Source: Winogradskyella sp. MH6 (GTDB lineage Bacteria; Bacteroidota; Bacteroidia; Flavobacteriales; Flavobacteriaceae). Taken from it: 64,000 nt of DNA. The translations under genes were made by a program, and so were the position numbers. Below are positions 16,429-26,000 of the stretch, piece by piece. The stretch spans positions 2,914,001 to 2,978,000 of the forward strand of contig NZ_CP094494.1 in the NCBI RefSeq assembly GCF_022810765.1, given 5' to 3'. The notes under the pieces were generated by a model, which had not been told where the DNA came from, searched no databases, and worked only from the letters and a program-made list of their open reading frames with translations. Each line of letters begins with the position of its first letter. The stretch's first letter is position 1.

Positions 16429-17334
16429 TTGAAACTCACCATTCTCGGCTGCCATAGTGCTACACCACGTACCAATACCAATCCTACATCTCAGGTTTTA
16501 GAGATTAAAAACCACATGTTTCTTATAGATTGTGGCGAAGGTACTCAGGTAGAGTTGCGCAGAAATAAAGTAAAATTTTCAAGAATTAAACACATTTTTA
16601 TTTCGCATCTTCATGGCGATCATTATTTTGGTTTAATAGGTCTGGTAAGTACGTTTCGATTATTAACTCGCGAAACTGAGCTTCATATTTATGGCCCAAA
16701 AGGCATTAAGGAGGTGATAACTTTGCAATTAAAGCTTTCAGATTCATGGACAAATTTTCCTTTGATTTTTCATGAATTGACTTCAAAAGAATCCGAGTTA
16801 ATTTTTGAAGATGATAAAGTAGAAGTTTATACTATTCCTTTAAAACATCGTATTTATACTAACGGATTTTTGTTCAAAGAGAAAGAAAACGAGCGTAAGT
16901 TAAATATCAATGCCGTTATAGAGGCTAATATTGATAAAGCTTATTATCGAAAATTAAAGCAAGGAGCTGATGTTGTTAATGAAGATGGAATATTAATAGA
17001 TAATACAACTGTAACAAAAGATCCAATTCCTGCAAAGAGTTATGCATATTGTAGCGATACAGTTTACAATGAAGCTATTATTCCTATAATAGAAAAGACA
17101 ACTGTTTTGTATCATGAATCTACATTCCTAGATAAGAATGAAAATCTATGTGAGCGTACCAAGCATAGTACAGCAAGACAAGCTGGAATCATTGCAAAAA
17201 AAGCAAATGTAGAGACTTTAATTCTCGGTCATTTTTCTACACGCTATAATGGTTATGATGAGTTTAAGTCCGAGGCTAAAGAAGAATTTGATAATGTACT
17301 TTTAGCAAAAGATGGTAAGTCTTTTGAGTTTTAG
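16429..17334 (+). CDS. rnz: Ribonuclease Z (tRNA 3' endonuclease)
   Basis: A 301-residue beta-lactamase-fold nuclease that cuts the 3' trailer of tRNA precursors. The metal motif HLHGDH lies at residues 60-65, preceded by FLIDCGEGTQVELRR; later ligands are in YCSDT, YHESTF and LGHFSTRY, and the substrate-binding exosite region is near the middle. The start is a TTG at 16429, chosen because the family N-terminus (KLTILGCHSATPR) begins right there and no in-frame ATG precedes it. Last gene of the pyr operon; its stop overlaps the convergent gene by 4 bp (TTAG). Confidence 0.95.
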   Translation: MKLTILGCHSATPRTNTNPTSQVLEIKNHMFLIDCGEGTQVELRRNKVKFSRIKHIFISHLHGDHYFGLIGLVSTFRLLTRETELHIYGPKGIKEVITLQLKLSDSWTNFPLIFHELTSKESELIFEDDKVEVYTIPLKHRIYTNGFLFKEKENERKLNINAVIEANIDKAYYRKLKQGADVVNEDGILIDNTTVTKDPIPAKSYAYCSDTVYNEAIIPIIEKTTVLYHESTFLDKNENLCERTKHSTARQAGIIAKKANVETLILGHFSTRYNGYDEFKSEAKEEFDNVLLAKDGKSFEF

Positions 17335-17744
17335 TTAAACTCTTTTAATTGCTGCACCCAATTAATAGCTTCACCTAAACTATGAGCTCTTTTTAATGAT
17401 ATAGAAGCCATTTGTTTTTCAATATTGGCATTCATAAACGAAGAGTCTCTATAACTAACGATAGAAGCTGCTATTAATAGACTATCATCTTTATCAAAAT
17501 AAGACCAGAGTACTGGGTCTATAGAGTAAGAATTAACGCGATTAGCAATATAAGCCAGTGTTTTATGATTTCCGTAATAGTCTCTTAGAGAATCTAAAAG
17601 GGTATTTAATTTGTCCCAGTTAAAATGTTCTCCTTCATTGACTTCCATGATGAAAAAATCGTCAAGTAAGTAATAAACACAAAAGTTTAATACAACTTTT
17701 TTATAGTTTAAAGTTTTTGAAAAATCAGAATTTTCAAAGTGCAT
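17331..17744 (-). CDS. STAS/SpoIIAA-like small protein
   Basis: A 137-residue soluble protein. It has an alternating strand/helix pattern (VVLNFCVYYLLDDFFIMEVNEG, FNWDKLNTLLDSLRDYYGNHKTLAYIANRV, LLIAASIVSYRDSSF, a C-terminal helix with KRAHSLGEAINWVQQL) that recalls STAS/SEC14-type domain proteins of Bacteroidota, where a thin-fold subunit carries a conserved helix after the third strand. It is convergent with rnz (4-bp overlap) and divergent from pdxH. The function is unknown and the fold call is inference. Confidence 0.55.
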   Translation of the reverse strand: MHFENSDFSKTLNYKKVVLNFCVYYLLDDFFIMEVNEGEHFNWDKLNTLLDSLRDYYGNHKTLAYIANRVNSYSIDPVLWSYFDKDDSLLIAASIVSYRDSSFMNANIEKQMASISLKRAHSLGEAINWVQQLKEFN

Positions 17745-17787
17745 GTTAGGGTTATGTTTAATTAAGGGTATCCAAAACTACACTTTT

Positions 17788-17819
17788 TTTGATAGAAACA
17801 AAATATTGATTTAACTTCG
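17788..17819 (+). promoter_or_regulatory. Probable promoter of pdxH
   Basis: TTTG at 17788-17791, a 20-base spacer and TAACTTCG at 17812-17819, one mismatch from TAnnTTTG. Transcription would begin within a few bases of the pdxH ATG at 17827, so the leader is very short or the site is imperfectly placed. Confidence 0.4.
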
Positions 17820-17826
17820 TAAAACC

Positions 17827-18474
17827 ATGGAAAAAGACTTAAGTAATTACAGAAAATCCTACGAAAAAGGTGAGCTACTTTTAGATAATATTTCAGACAA
17901 TCCTATCGAATTATTCAGAGATTGGTTTGTAGAAGTAGATAACCATTTTAATATAGACGAGGCCAATGCTATGACAGTATCTACCTTGGGACTAGATGGT
18001 TACCCTAAGAGTAGAGTAGTGCTCTTAAAAAAGTACACCTTTGAGGGGTTTATTTTTTACACCAACTACAATAGCGAAAAAGGAAAAGCAATAGAGGCTA
18101 ATCCAAATATTTGTTTATCCTTTTTTTGGCATGCTGCAGAGCGACAAGTTATTATTAAAGGTAAAGCGGAAAAAATAGCAGAGAATATGAGTGATGGTTA
18201 TTTTGAGTCGCGACCTAGAGGCAGTCAATTAGGAGCAATAGTATCTAACCAGAGTGAAGTTGTTGAGAACAGAAATGTACTTGAAAAAAAATTAAAAGCA
18301 CTGGAACAAAAATATGAAGGAAAAGATATTGAACGACCAAAACATTGGGGAGGCTATATAGTAAGACCAGTTGAAATAGAATTTTGGCAAGGAAGGCCAA
18401 ACAGACTGCATGATAGAATCCGTTACCAATTACAAGAAGATTTTAATTGGAAAATAGAACGACTTTCTCCGTAA
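17827..18474 (+). CDS. pdxH: Pyridoxamine 5'-phosphate oxidase
   Basis: A 215-residue FMN-dependent oxidase that makes pyridoxal 5'-phosphate from PNP or PMP. Typical elements: NAMTVSTLGLDGYPKSRVVLLK, GFIFYTNYNSEKGKAI, FFWHAAERQVIIKGKAE, the SRPRGSQLGAIVSNQS motif at about residues 132-148, HWGGY, and the C-terminal QGRPNRLHDRIRY. Full length, start ATG 17827. It is a single gene between a divergent STAS-like gene and the operator-like array in front of the CAP lipoprotein. PLP is a cofactor of many pathways, so its neighbours give no extra hint. Confidence 0.96.
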   Translation: MEKDLSNYRKSYEKGELLLDNISDNPIELFRDWFVEVDNHFNIDEANAMTVSTLGLDGYPKSRVVLLKKYTFEGFIFYTNYNSEKGKAIEANPNICLSFFWHAAERQVIIKGKAEKIAENMSDGYFESRPRGSQLGAIVSNQSEVVENRNVLEKKLKALEQKYEGKDIERPKHWGGYIVRPVEIEFWQGRPNRLHDRIRYQLQEDFNWKIERLSP

Positions 18475-18480
18475 CAATTC

Positions 18481-18590
18481 ATCGTTTAAGTGTAATTATC
18501 ATCGTTTAAGTCACTGATTTTTCTTACTTAAGTTGCATTTCATCGATGTTTTACATAAAAAATCGACTAAATACATGTTTTTAATCGATT
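18481..18590. promoter_or_regulatory. Array of ATCG-core motifs with 20-22 bp spacing
   Basis: ATCG occurs at 18481, 18501, 18542, 18562 and 18584, in direct orientation at steps of 20, 41, 20 and 22 bp, i.e. on one face of the helix. The first two are inside an 11-bp direct repeat ATCGTTTAAGT. The array lies directly before the CAP-domain lipoprotein gene and resembles the direct-repeat operators of LytTR-type regulators in spacing, though not clearly in sequence. Confidence 0.45.
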
Positions 18591-18663
18591 TTAACATTTC
18601 TTTAACAATTAAGCATAAGTAGGCTGTTAAATTAGTAATCCCAAACCTAAATTTAACCTACTT

Positions 18664-19161
18664 ATGAAAGCTAAAAAGCTATTGCCATTATTGGCTATCG
18701 TTGCCCTCTTAGGCTTTACATCTTGTTCTACAGATAGTGCTGCTGAGGATCAAATTAATTCTATTGAAGTGCCTGTTGCCCCACAGGCTAAGCAAATAGA
18801 AATAGAAATTATGGAACTTATTAATGCATATAGAATTAATCAAGGCTTAAATCCATTAAATGATCATAGTACAGTTAAGGCAGTTGCTTCTACGCATACA
18901 GACTATATGGTAGAAGTAAATAATGTGTCTCATGACAACTTCTTTCAGAGAAAACAGAGTTTACAAATCAATGCTAGTGCTAATATAGTGTCAGAAAACG
19001 TAGCATACGGATTTAGTTCTGCTGAGTCTGTAGTTAATGCTTGGTTAAATAGTGCAAGCCATAGAGAAAATATTGAAGGAGATTTTACAGATTTTGATAT
19101 CTCTGCCGAAAAGAATAATGAAGGCAAATGGTACTTTACTAATATCTTCATTAAGCGTTAG
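18664..19161 (+). CDS. CAP/SCP-domain lipoprotein
   Basis: A 165-residue lipoprotein. The signal ends in LLGFTSC followed by STDSAAED. Residues about 40-163 form a CAP (SCP/PR-1) domain: IEIMELINAYRINQGLNPL, VASTHTDYM, VSHDNFFQR, SENVAYGF, VVNAWLNSASHRENI and WYFTNIFIKR, containing the usual two histidines (DYM...VSHDN and SHREN) and glutamate. Bacterial CAP proteins are extracellular and of varied or unknown function. Upstream lies an unusual array of ATCG motifs (18481-18590); a terminator follows at 19191. It is a single-gene unit. Confidence 0.9.
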   Translation: MKAKKLLPLLAIVALLGFTSCSTDSAAEDQINSIEVPVAPQAKQIEIEIMELINAYRINQGLNPLNDHSTVKAVASTHTDYMVEVNNVSHDNFFQRKQSLQINASANIVSENVAYGFSSAESVVNAWLNSASHRENIEGDFTDFDISAEKNNEGKWYFTNIFIKR

Positions 19162-19190
19162 ACCGCAATAAAAGTTGATTAATAGCCCCT

Positions 19191-19222
19191 AAGAGCCATG
19201 ACGATAGTTGTGGCTTTTTTAT
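19191..19222 (+). terminator. Rho-independent terminator after the CAP lipoprotein
   Basis: AAGAGCCA (19191-19198) pairs with TGGCTTTT (19211-19218), with one G-T pair, followed by further T's. It ends the CAP-domain gene and lies 3' to the minus-strand gene that ends at 19240. Confidence 0.7.
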
Positions 19223-19239
19223 TACATATAACTTAGAAC

Positions 19240-20139
19240 TTAAGGTAATTTAAAAGCCGCATTTTTAAGGCAACTATTTGTTTCTCTCATTTTAAGAAGT
19301 TTATCAATAATCTGTGTTGTTTTTAAATAACAATATTTGTGATTCACAGAAAAGTCAATAATCATTTGTATTGATTTACTTATTTCTTGTTTACTATCTA
19401 TTGCAATAAATTCTATCCAATCTTCATTTACAATTACGTAATATACATTCTCTGAATAATCGTCATCATGAAGGTATAAGAACGAATAAATTCCACAATC
19501 TATTTCTTTTTCTTCGTCAACTCCATAATACATAGAGTAAAGATCTTCTACAAATATTGATTCATATAAATAATCAGTATTAATATTTTCTATGACTTTT
19601 TGATTAAGAAAATAATTAGCAAGTTTTATCTTTAATTTCATGAGATTGAAAACACTTTTTGTACGCTTCCTTTCAAATTTACAACCTGAATCATTTCGTT
19701 TCCAAGTCATGTTCTCTGTGTAGTGTGCTCTAAATAATCTTGTAATATAGTCTGAAATAATTTCGGTACAATATTTTTGCTTTAAACAAAATTCTAAAGT
19801 TTTATCTACAGAGACTTTAAGATCATCTATTGAAAAAACATCTAGTATATGGAAAGTATTATCTTCTACAATTAAAAAGAAGACTAGTCTGTGAGATGAA
19901 AAGTTACTAAAGGTATAAATGCCATTTTCTAATTTTTCAACTGTTGAAAAATTATGTATACCTCTAAAATTTAGACCTTGCTTCTTTTCTGTATATAATT
20001 CTAAATTTTTCAATTGTTTTTTTTTAACCAAAAATTTAGCAAGTTCAAGTTTTAAGCTATCTAAAGTTAATTCTTTATTTTGTTGAGCGTATCCAAAAGA
20101 AAACAAAAACAAAAGAAGAATTATAACCCAATTTTTCAT
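19240..20139 (-). CDS. Exported protein of unknown function with two tandem homologous domains
   Basis: A 299-residue protein starting at ATG 20139 (MKNWVIILLLFLFSFGYAQ, a clear signal peptide); the longer frame from 20181 overlaps a terminator. The mature protein looks like two copies of one domain. Copy A (about residues 22-138) has LKLELAKFLVKKK, GIYTFSN, FFLIVEDNTFHILDV, VDKTLEFCLKQKYC and DYITRLF. Copy B (about 160-290) has LKIKLANYFLNQK, GIYSFLYL, YYVIVNEDWIEFIAI, IQMIIDFSVNHKYC and IIDKLLKM. Both keep the KYC motif. I do not recognise the family. It follows the adhesin operon but is separated from it by a terminator, so it probably has its own promoter. Confidence 0.7.
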   Translation of the reverse strand: MKNWVIILLLFLFSFGYAQQNKELTLDSLKLELAKFLVKKKQLKNLELYTEKKQGLNFRGIHNFSTVEKLENGIYTFSNFSSHRLVFFLIVEDNTFHILDVFSIDDLKVSVDKTLEFCLKQKYCTEIISDYITRLFRAHYTENMTWKRNDSGCKFERKRTKSVFNLMKLKIKLANYFLNQKVIENINTDYLYESIFVEDLYSMYYGVDEEKEIDCGIYSFLYLHDDDYSENVYYVIVNEDWIEFIAIDSKQEISKSIQMIIDFSVNHKYCYLKTTQIIDKLLKMRETNSCLKNAAFKLP

Positions 20140-20166
20140 AATACAATGTTTCTTTAAAGATAAATA

Positions 20167-20196
20167 AAAAAGCAAGCCCAAATGAGCTTGCTTTTT
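20167..20196 (-). terminator. Terminator at the end of the T9SS adhesin operon
   Basis: A perfect 11-bp stem AAAAAGCAAGC/GCTTGCTTTTT (20167-20177 and 20186-20196), 8-base loop. Read on the minus strand it ends in a run of U's right after the OmpA-family gene ending at 20219. Confidence 0.88.
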
Positions 20197-20218
20197 AGTT
20201 ATAATTTTGAGGGTAAAA

Positions 20219-22120
20219 TTATTCGTTTACAATATAGAAGTAAGAACGTCTGTTTAATTGGTGCTCTTCTTCCGTACATTTTACACCATTAGAGCACTTG
20301 TTAAGGAGTTGAGTTTCTCCATAACCAATAGCACTTTCAATTCTGCTGGCATCAATACCTCTAGAGATTATGTAATCTCTTGTAGATTTAGCACGTCTAT
20401 CAGACAACTTCATATTATATCTATCACCACCACGACTATCGGTATGAGATTCAATTTTTATAATCATTGTAGGATGCTTACGCAAAACATCTACAATATT
20501 TTCTAACTCATATTGAGCGTCAGTTCTAATATTCCATTTGTCAAAATCAAAGAATATAGGGTTAATAACAATTTGATTATCAATAATCAGTGGCTCTAAA
20601 CTTAAATCTACACTATTGATTTTTTCGTTTTCTATAGTTGTGGTAATTATTTTCTGATCGTCTTTATAATCAGGTTTATTACCAACAACGGTATATGTTT
20701 TATTACAATCTACTGTAAATGTGTAGTCGCCACCATCTTTAGTAAAGATTTCTTCAATAACTTTTCCAGTTTCATCAATTAAACGAACAGTAACACCAGA
20801 AAGGATAATATTGGTTTTGCTGTCTCTGGCAACTCCAGAAATAACTTCTTTACATTCTTTTGCATTAAAGCTATAGATGTCGTCACTTCCTTTTCCTCCA
20901 GGTCGGTTAGAGGAGAAGTAGCCTTGTTCTGTTTCAGAATTTATAAAGAAAGCAAAGTCATCGTAACCACTGTTGTATGGTGCGCCCATATTTTCTGGTT
21001 CGTTTCGTATTCCTTTTAAAATATTTGATTTAAAGATATCGAGAAGCCCTAAGTTTAAATGGCCATCAGAAGAAAAGTAAAGCGTACTGTCTTTAGCTAC
21101 ATAAGGAAACATTTCGCGTCCTTCAGTATTTACTTTTTCTCCTAAATTTTCTGGTTTACCATAAGAACCGTCTTCGTTTATAGCTACCGAATAAATATCA
21201 GATTGGCCTAGTCCACCTTCGCGATCAGATACAAAATATAAAGTCTTATTATCTGGGCTTAATGCAGGATGACCAGTTGAAAATACTTCATCATTAAATG
21301 GTAATTCTGTAACGTTAGTCCATTGATCATTTTCTAAAGTGGCTTTGTAAAGTTTTAAATGTGTAGTGCCTTTTTTGTCATATTTTAAACGATTACGCTT
21401 ATTAACATTATCTCTAGTAAAGTACATGGTTTTGCCATCATTGGTTATAGCTACTGAGGCTTCATGATATTCTGAGTTGATATTTTCAGGAAGTTCTGTT
21501 GTAGAGCCATAAGTTACAACTCCATCTTCTTCAGAAAGGCTAACTTCGTATAAATCTAAAAAAGGTTCTTTATTCCAGTTATAAACTTTGCCATCACCAC
21601 CTCTGGCAGAGGCAAAGTAGAGTTTGTCTTCAAAAATATAAGATCCAAAATCTGAATTTTCAGAATTTAAAGATAGATTTTCAACTTTAACTATGACGTC
21701 ATTTTTAGAAGTCAGTTTAGCATAAAGATCTACTTCATCAGGATTATAACCTTTAAGTCTACTGTCACCTTGCTGTGCAGCACTAAGCTCTTTAAACCAT
21801 TTGTCGGCTTCTTGGTAATTACCAATACTTCTAAGCGACTGAATGTATTTATATAAATATTCAGCATCTATTTTCTTATGCTCCTTTAAAGCTTCTCCAT
21901 ACCAATATGCTGCTTTTTCTGAGTTAGAATTATTATAGTATGCATCACCTAAACGCGTGAGTACATGGGCACTATTGTCTCCGTTTTCTACAGCTTTTTC
22001 ATAAAGTTCAATAGCCTTTATATAACCGTAATTCTTAAAGAATTTATCAGCTAACTTCGTTTGCGCATACGATAACGAACAGCTAAAGATAAGTGTTAGA
22101 ACTAATATTCTTGTTTTCAT
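20219..22120 (-). CDS. OmpA-family outer-membrane protein with TPR and PD40 repeats (T9SS accessory, PorE-like)
   Basis: A 633-residue protein with signal peptide (LIFSCSLSYAQ). Order: N-terminal tetratricopeptide-type helices (about 20-120, GYIKAIELYEKAVENGD, AAYWYGEALKEHK), PD40/WD40-like beta-propeller repeats (about 150-400, ALSPDNKTLYFVSDREGG, TLYFSSDGH, GYFSSNRPGGKGSDDIYSF), a carboxypeptidase-regulatory/CNA-like beta domain (about 425-500) and an OmpA peptidoglycan-binding domain (about 515-633, IESHTDSRGGDRYNMKLSDRRAKS). Such proteins sit between the outer membrane and the wall and in Porphyromonas include the T9SS factor PorE. Last gene of the adhesin operon, 12 bp after the PorP/SprF gene; likely helps secrete or anchor the adhesin. 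Confidence 0.88.
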   Translation of the reverse strand: MKTRILVLTLIFSCSLSYAQTKLADKFFKNYGYIKAIELYEKAVENGDNSAHVLTRLGDAYYNNSNSEKAAYWYGEALKEHKKIDAEYLYKYIQSLRSIGNYQEADKWFKELSAAQQGDSRLKGYNPDEVDLYAKLTSKNDVIVKVENLSLNSENSDFGSYIFEDKLYFASARGGDGKVYNWNKEPFLDLYEVSLSEEDGVVTYGSTTELPENINSEYHEASVAITNDGKTMYFTRDNVNKRNRLKYDKKGTTHLKLYKATLENDQWTNVTELPFNDEVFSTGHPALSPDNKTLYFVSDREGGLGQSDIYSVAINEDGSYGKPENLGEKVNTEGREMFPYVAKDSTLYFSSDGHLNLGLLDIFKSNILKGIRNEPENMGAPYNSGYDDFAFFINSETEQGYFSSNRPGGKGSDDIYSFNAKECKEVISGVARDSKTNIILSGVTVRLIDETGKVIEEIFTKDGGDYTFTVDCNKTYTVVGNKPDYKDDQKIITTTIENEKINSVDLSLEPLIIDNQIVINPIFFDFDKWNIRTDAQYELENIVDVLRKHPTMIIKIESHTDSRGGDRYNMKLSDRRAKSTRDYIISRGIDASRIESAIGYGETQLLNKCSNGVKCTEEEHQLNRRSYFYIVNE

Positions 22121-22132
22121 AATGCGATTCTT

Positions 22133-23068
22133 TTAGAAGTATCTAGGAGATTTTATACGTTTACTTTTAAATACTTCAAACATGAGTAATACTTCGTGTG
22201 TGCCACTTGTATAGGGTCTTATGTCTGAAATTGGATATTCGTAAGCATAACCAATTCGTAATTGTTTTGATATCTGAAAGTCAGCAATACCACCAATGGC
22301 AGCTGCATTTTCATTAATTCTGTATCCACCACCAATCCAAAAAGTTTCATTAAATAAGAAATTGGCAGAAATATCAAATGATAACGGTGCTCCGTTAGTA
22401 GCTTTAAGTAAAACTGAAGGTTTCAACTTTGTGGTTTCGCTTAAATCAAATACGTAACCACCAGTAATATAGTAACTAATGCGCTCTAAAGCAACGTAGT
22501 CTAATTGACCTTGGCGCCCGTTATTATAGTCCGTGTTTAAAATTCTAGGTGCTGAAAGACCTACATACCAACGTTGAGAATGCCAGTATAAACCAGCTCC
22601 CACATTAGGACTCCAGCGGTTAGAAACTTCATTAAAGAAAGGGTCGTTAACAACAGAAGGATCGTTTAATAATTCTTCATCTAAATTGTAGTGTGTAAAA
22701 CCACCTTTAATACCAAAAGCTAATTTAGAGTTTACACCAGTTTGAATGGTATATGAAAAATCTCCGTATATGTATGAAAAGTTTTCATAACCTAATTTAT
22801 CATTTATAAATGATAAGCCTAAACCTATCTTTTCATTCCTTAATGGTGTATGAATAGATAGTGTTTGGGTTTCTGGTCCACCTTCTAATCCAACCCATTG
22901 GCTTCTATGCAAGCCAACAGCACTGAATGTTTCTCTACTACCAGCATAAGCCGGATTAATAGAAATGGTGTTAAACATGTATTGTGTAAATTGAGGTAAC
23001 TGCTGTGCAAATGTAGCTGAAACACCCAGTACAAATATTACAATACTTAATGATTTAGATAACTTCAT
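22133..23068 (-). CDS. PorP/SprF family type IX secretion membrane protein
   Basis: A 311-residue outer-membrane beta-barrel protein of the PorP/SprF family. Signal peptide SIVIFVLGVSATFAQ; then the family signature QLPQFTQYMFNTISINPAYAGSRETFSAVGLHRSQWVGLEGGPETQTLSIHTPL. SprF in Flavobacterium johnsoniae is needed to deliver the neighbouring giant adhesin SprB to the surface, and type B sorting-domain adhesins generally pair with a dedicated SprF-like protein. It lies 11 bp after the adhesin gene and 12 bp before the OmpA gene, so it is very probably the adhesin's secretion partner. Ends in RIKSPRYF. Confidence 0.93.
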   Translation of the reverse strand: MKLSKSLSIVIFVLGVSATFAQQLPQFTQYMFNTISINPAYAGSRETFSAVGLHRSQWVGLEGGPETQTLSIHTPLRNEKIGLGLSFINDKLGYENFSYIYGDFSYTIQTGVNSKLAFGIKGGFTHYNLDEELLNDPSVVNDPFFNEVSNRWSPNVGAGLYWHSQRWYVGLSAPRILNTDYNNGRQGQLDYVALERISYYITGGYVFDLSETTKLKPSVLLKATNGAPLSFDISANFLFNETFWIGGGYRINENAAAIGGIADFQISKQLRIGYAYEYPISDIRPYTSGTHEVLLMFEVFKSKRIKSPRYF

Positions 23069-23079
23069 CTCGGTTAAGT

Positions 23080-26000
23080 TTATTTATCAGTTGCTACGTA
23101 GATAGGACCTGCAAAAGGTTTCAATCCACTATTTTTTAAATTAATAATATAATAGTAAGTTCCGGTTGGGACTTTTCCAGAGCTTCCTACAGACGAGCCA
23201 TGGGCATCGCCATTCCAATCATTTTGGTAATTATTGTTCTTGTATATCTCTGCTCCCCAACGATTGAATATCTGTAACTCAATAACAAATCCACAATCTT
23301 CAACACCACTTATTGTAAAGAACTCATTATAACTATCTCCATTTGCTGTTACAGTTTTAGATATAACAACATCATCTTCACCACATGCTAAAACAACACA
23401 ATCATCATCAATAGTTACATTAACTTCTACTTCAGTAGGGCAAGGACCTTCGGTAATAGAATACATAAAGGTATACATACCAACATCTACAGAAGATGGA
23501 TCAAATAAGCTACCATCTATAGTAGCATTGCCAGATACAACACTCCATGTACCATCCATGCTAAAGTCACCAGATAGTAAATCGAATAAATCGAATTCAG
23601 AATCTAGCACACAACGATTAGCATCAAAGGCATCAATAACATTACTAATCTCTACAGTAATATTTTGAGTGAATTCTGCAACATTACCACAATCATCTGT
23701 AACAGTCCAAGTTCTTATGATAGAATAATCTTCAAAATCATTAGCTTGAGTTGAGTCTTCATTGAAAGAAACACTAATATTATTAGAACAAGCATCTTCA
23801 AACACTAAGTTTGGAACTTCAGGAATATCATCGCATGAAGCTGTGATATTTTCATCCATTGGTGTCACCATAGTTGGTGCCGTCGTATCCTGAACTGTAA
23901 TAATTTGAATATGTATAGTATCATTACCACAAGCATCAATTGCAGTCCAAGTACGTTCTATAATATAGTCACCCATACACGCACCATTTGTAATTTCTTC
24001 CTCAAAAGTTACCGTAGCCGTACCACAGTTATCATCAGCAGTTAAAGTCTCAGCCGTAGGCACCGCATCACATTCTACAGTTGTATCTACAGGCAATGCT
24101 TCGTTAAACGTTGGTGTCACAGTATCCTGAACCGTGATCACTTGAGTATGCACTGTTTCATTACCACAAGCATCCGTCGCTGTCCAAGTACGCGTTAAGG
24201 TATAGTCATTATCACAAGTACCAGCGGTAGTTGTTTCATTAAATGTTACCGTAGCTGTACCACAGTTATCATCAGCAGTTAAAGTCTCAGCCGTAGGCAC
24301 TGCATCACATTCTACAGTTGTATCCGCAGGCAATGCTTCGTTAAACGTTGGTGTCACAGTATCCTGAACCGTGATCACTTGAGTATGCACTGTTTCATTA
24401 CCACAAGCATCAATTGCAGTCCAAGTACGTTCTATAATATAGTCACCCATACACGCACCATTTGTAATTTCTTCCTCAAAAGTTACCGTAGCCGTACCAC
24501 AGTTATCATCAGCAGTTAAAGTCTCAGCCGTAGGCACCGCATCACATTCTACAGTTGTATCCGCAGGCAATGCTTCGTTAAACGTTGGTGCCACAGTATC
24601 CTGAACCGTGATCACCTGAGTATGCACTGTTTCATTACCACAAGCATCCGTCGCTGTCCAAGTACGTGTTAAGGTATAGTCATTATCACAAGTACCAGCA
24701 GTAGTTGTTTCATTAAATGTTACCGTAGCTGTACCACAGTTATCATCAGCAGTTAAAGTCTCAGCCGTAGGCACTGCATCACATTCTACAGTTGTATCTA
24801 CAGGCAATGCTTCGTTAAACGTTGGTGTCACAGTATCCTGAACCGTGATCACCTGAGTATGCACTGTTTCATTACCACAAGCATCCGTCGCTGTCCAAGT
24901 ACGCGTTAAGGTATAGTCATTATCACAAGTACCAGCGGTAGTTGTTTCATTAAATGTTACCGTAGCTGTACCACAGTTATCATCAGCAGTTAAAGTCTCA
25001 GCCGTAGGCACTGCATCACATTCTACAGTTGTATCCGCAGGCAATGCTTCGTTAAAGGTTGGTGCCGTCGTATCCTGAACTGTAATAATTTGAATATGTA
25101 TAGTATCATTACCACAAGCATCAGTAGCCGTCCAAGTACGTGTTAAGGTATAGTCATTATCACAAGTACCAGCAGTAGTTGTTTCATTAAACGTTACCGT
25201 AGCTGTACCACAGTTATCATCAGCAGTTAAAGTCTCAGCCGTAGGCACTGCATCACATTCTACAGTTGTATCTACAGGCAATGCTTCGTTAAACGTTGGT
25301 GTCACAGTATCCTGAACCGTGATCACCTGAGTATGCACTGTTTCATTACCACAAGCATCCGTCGCTGTCCAAGTACGTGTTAGTGTATAGTCATTATCAC
25401 AAGTACCAGCGGTAGTTGTTTCATTAAATGTTACCGTAGCTGTACCACAGTTATCATTAGCAGTTAAAGTCTCAGCTGTAGGCACCGCATCACATTCTAC
25501 AGTTGTATCCGCAGGCAATGCTTCGTTAAAGGTTGGTGCCACAGTATCCTGAACCGTGATCACCTGAGTATGCACTGTTTCATTACCACAAGCATCAGTA
25601 GCCGTCCAAGTACGTGTTAAGGTATAGTCATTATCACAAGTACCAGCGGTAGTTGTTTCATTAAATGTTACCGTAGCTGTACCACAGTTATCATCAGCAG
25701 TTAAAGTCTCAGCCGTAGGCACTGCATCACATTCTACAGTTGTATCTACAGGCAATGCTTCGTTAAAGGTTGGTGCTACTGTATCCTGAACCGTGATCAC
25801 CTGAGTATGCACTGTTTCATTCCCACAAGCATCAGTAGCCGTCCAGGTACGTGTTAGCGTATAGTCATTATCACAAGTACCAGCGGTAGTTGTTTCATTA
25901 AATGTTACCGTAGCTGTACCACAGTTATCATCAGCAGTTAAAGTCTCAGCCGTAGGCACTGCATCACATTCTACAGTTGTATCTACAGGCAATGCTTCGT

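Noticed and set aside
16424-16431. TAAATTTG promoter-like box overlapping the rnz start
   Set aside because: It overlaps the TTG start codon and lies inside an operon with 11-bp gaps; no -33 box, so probably chance.
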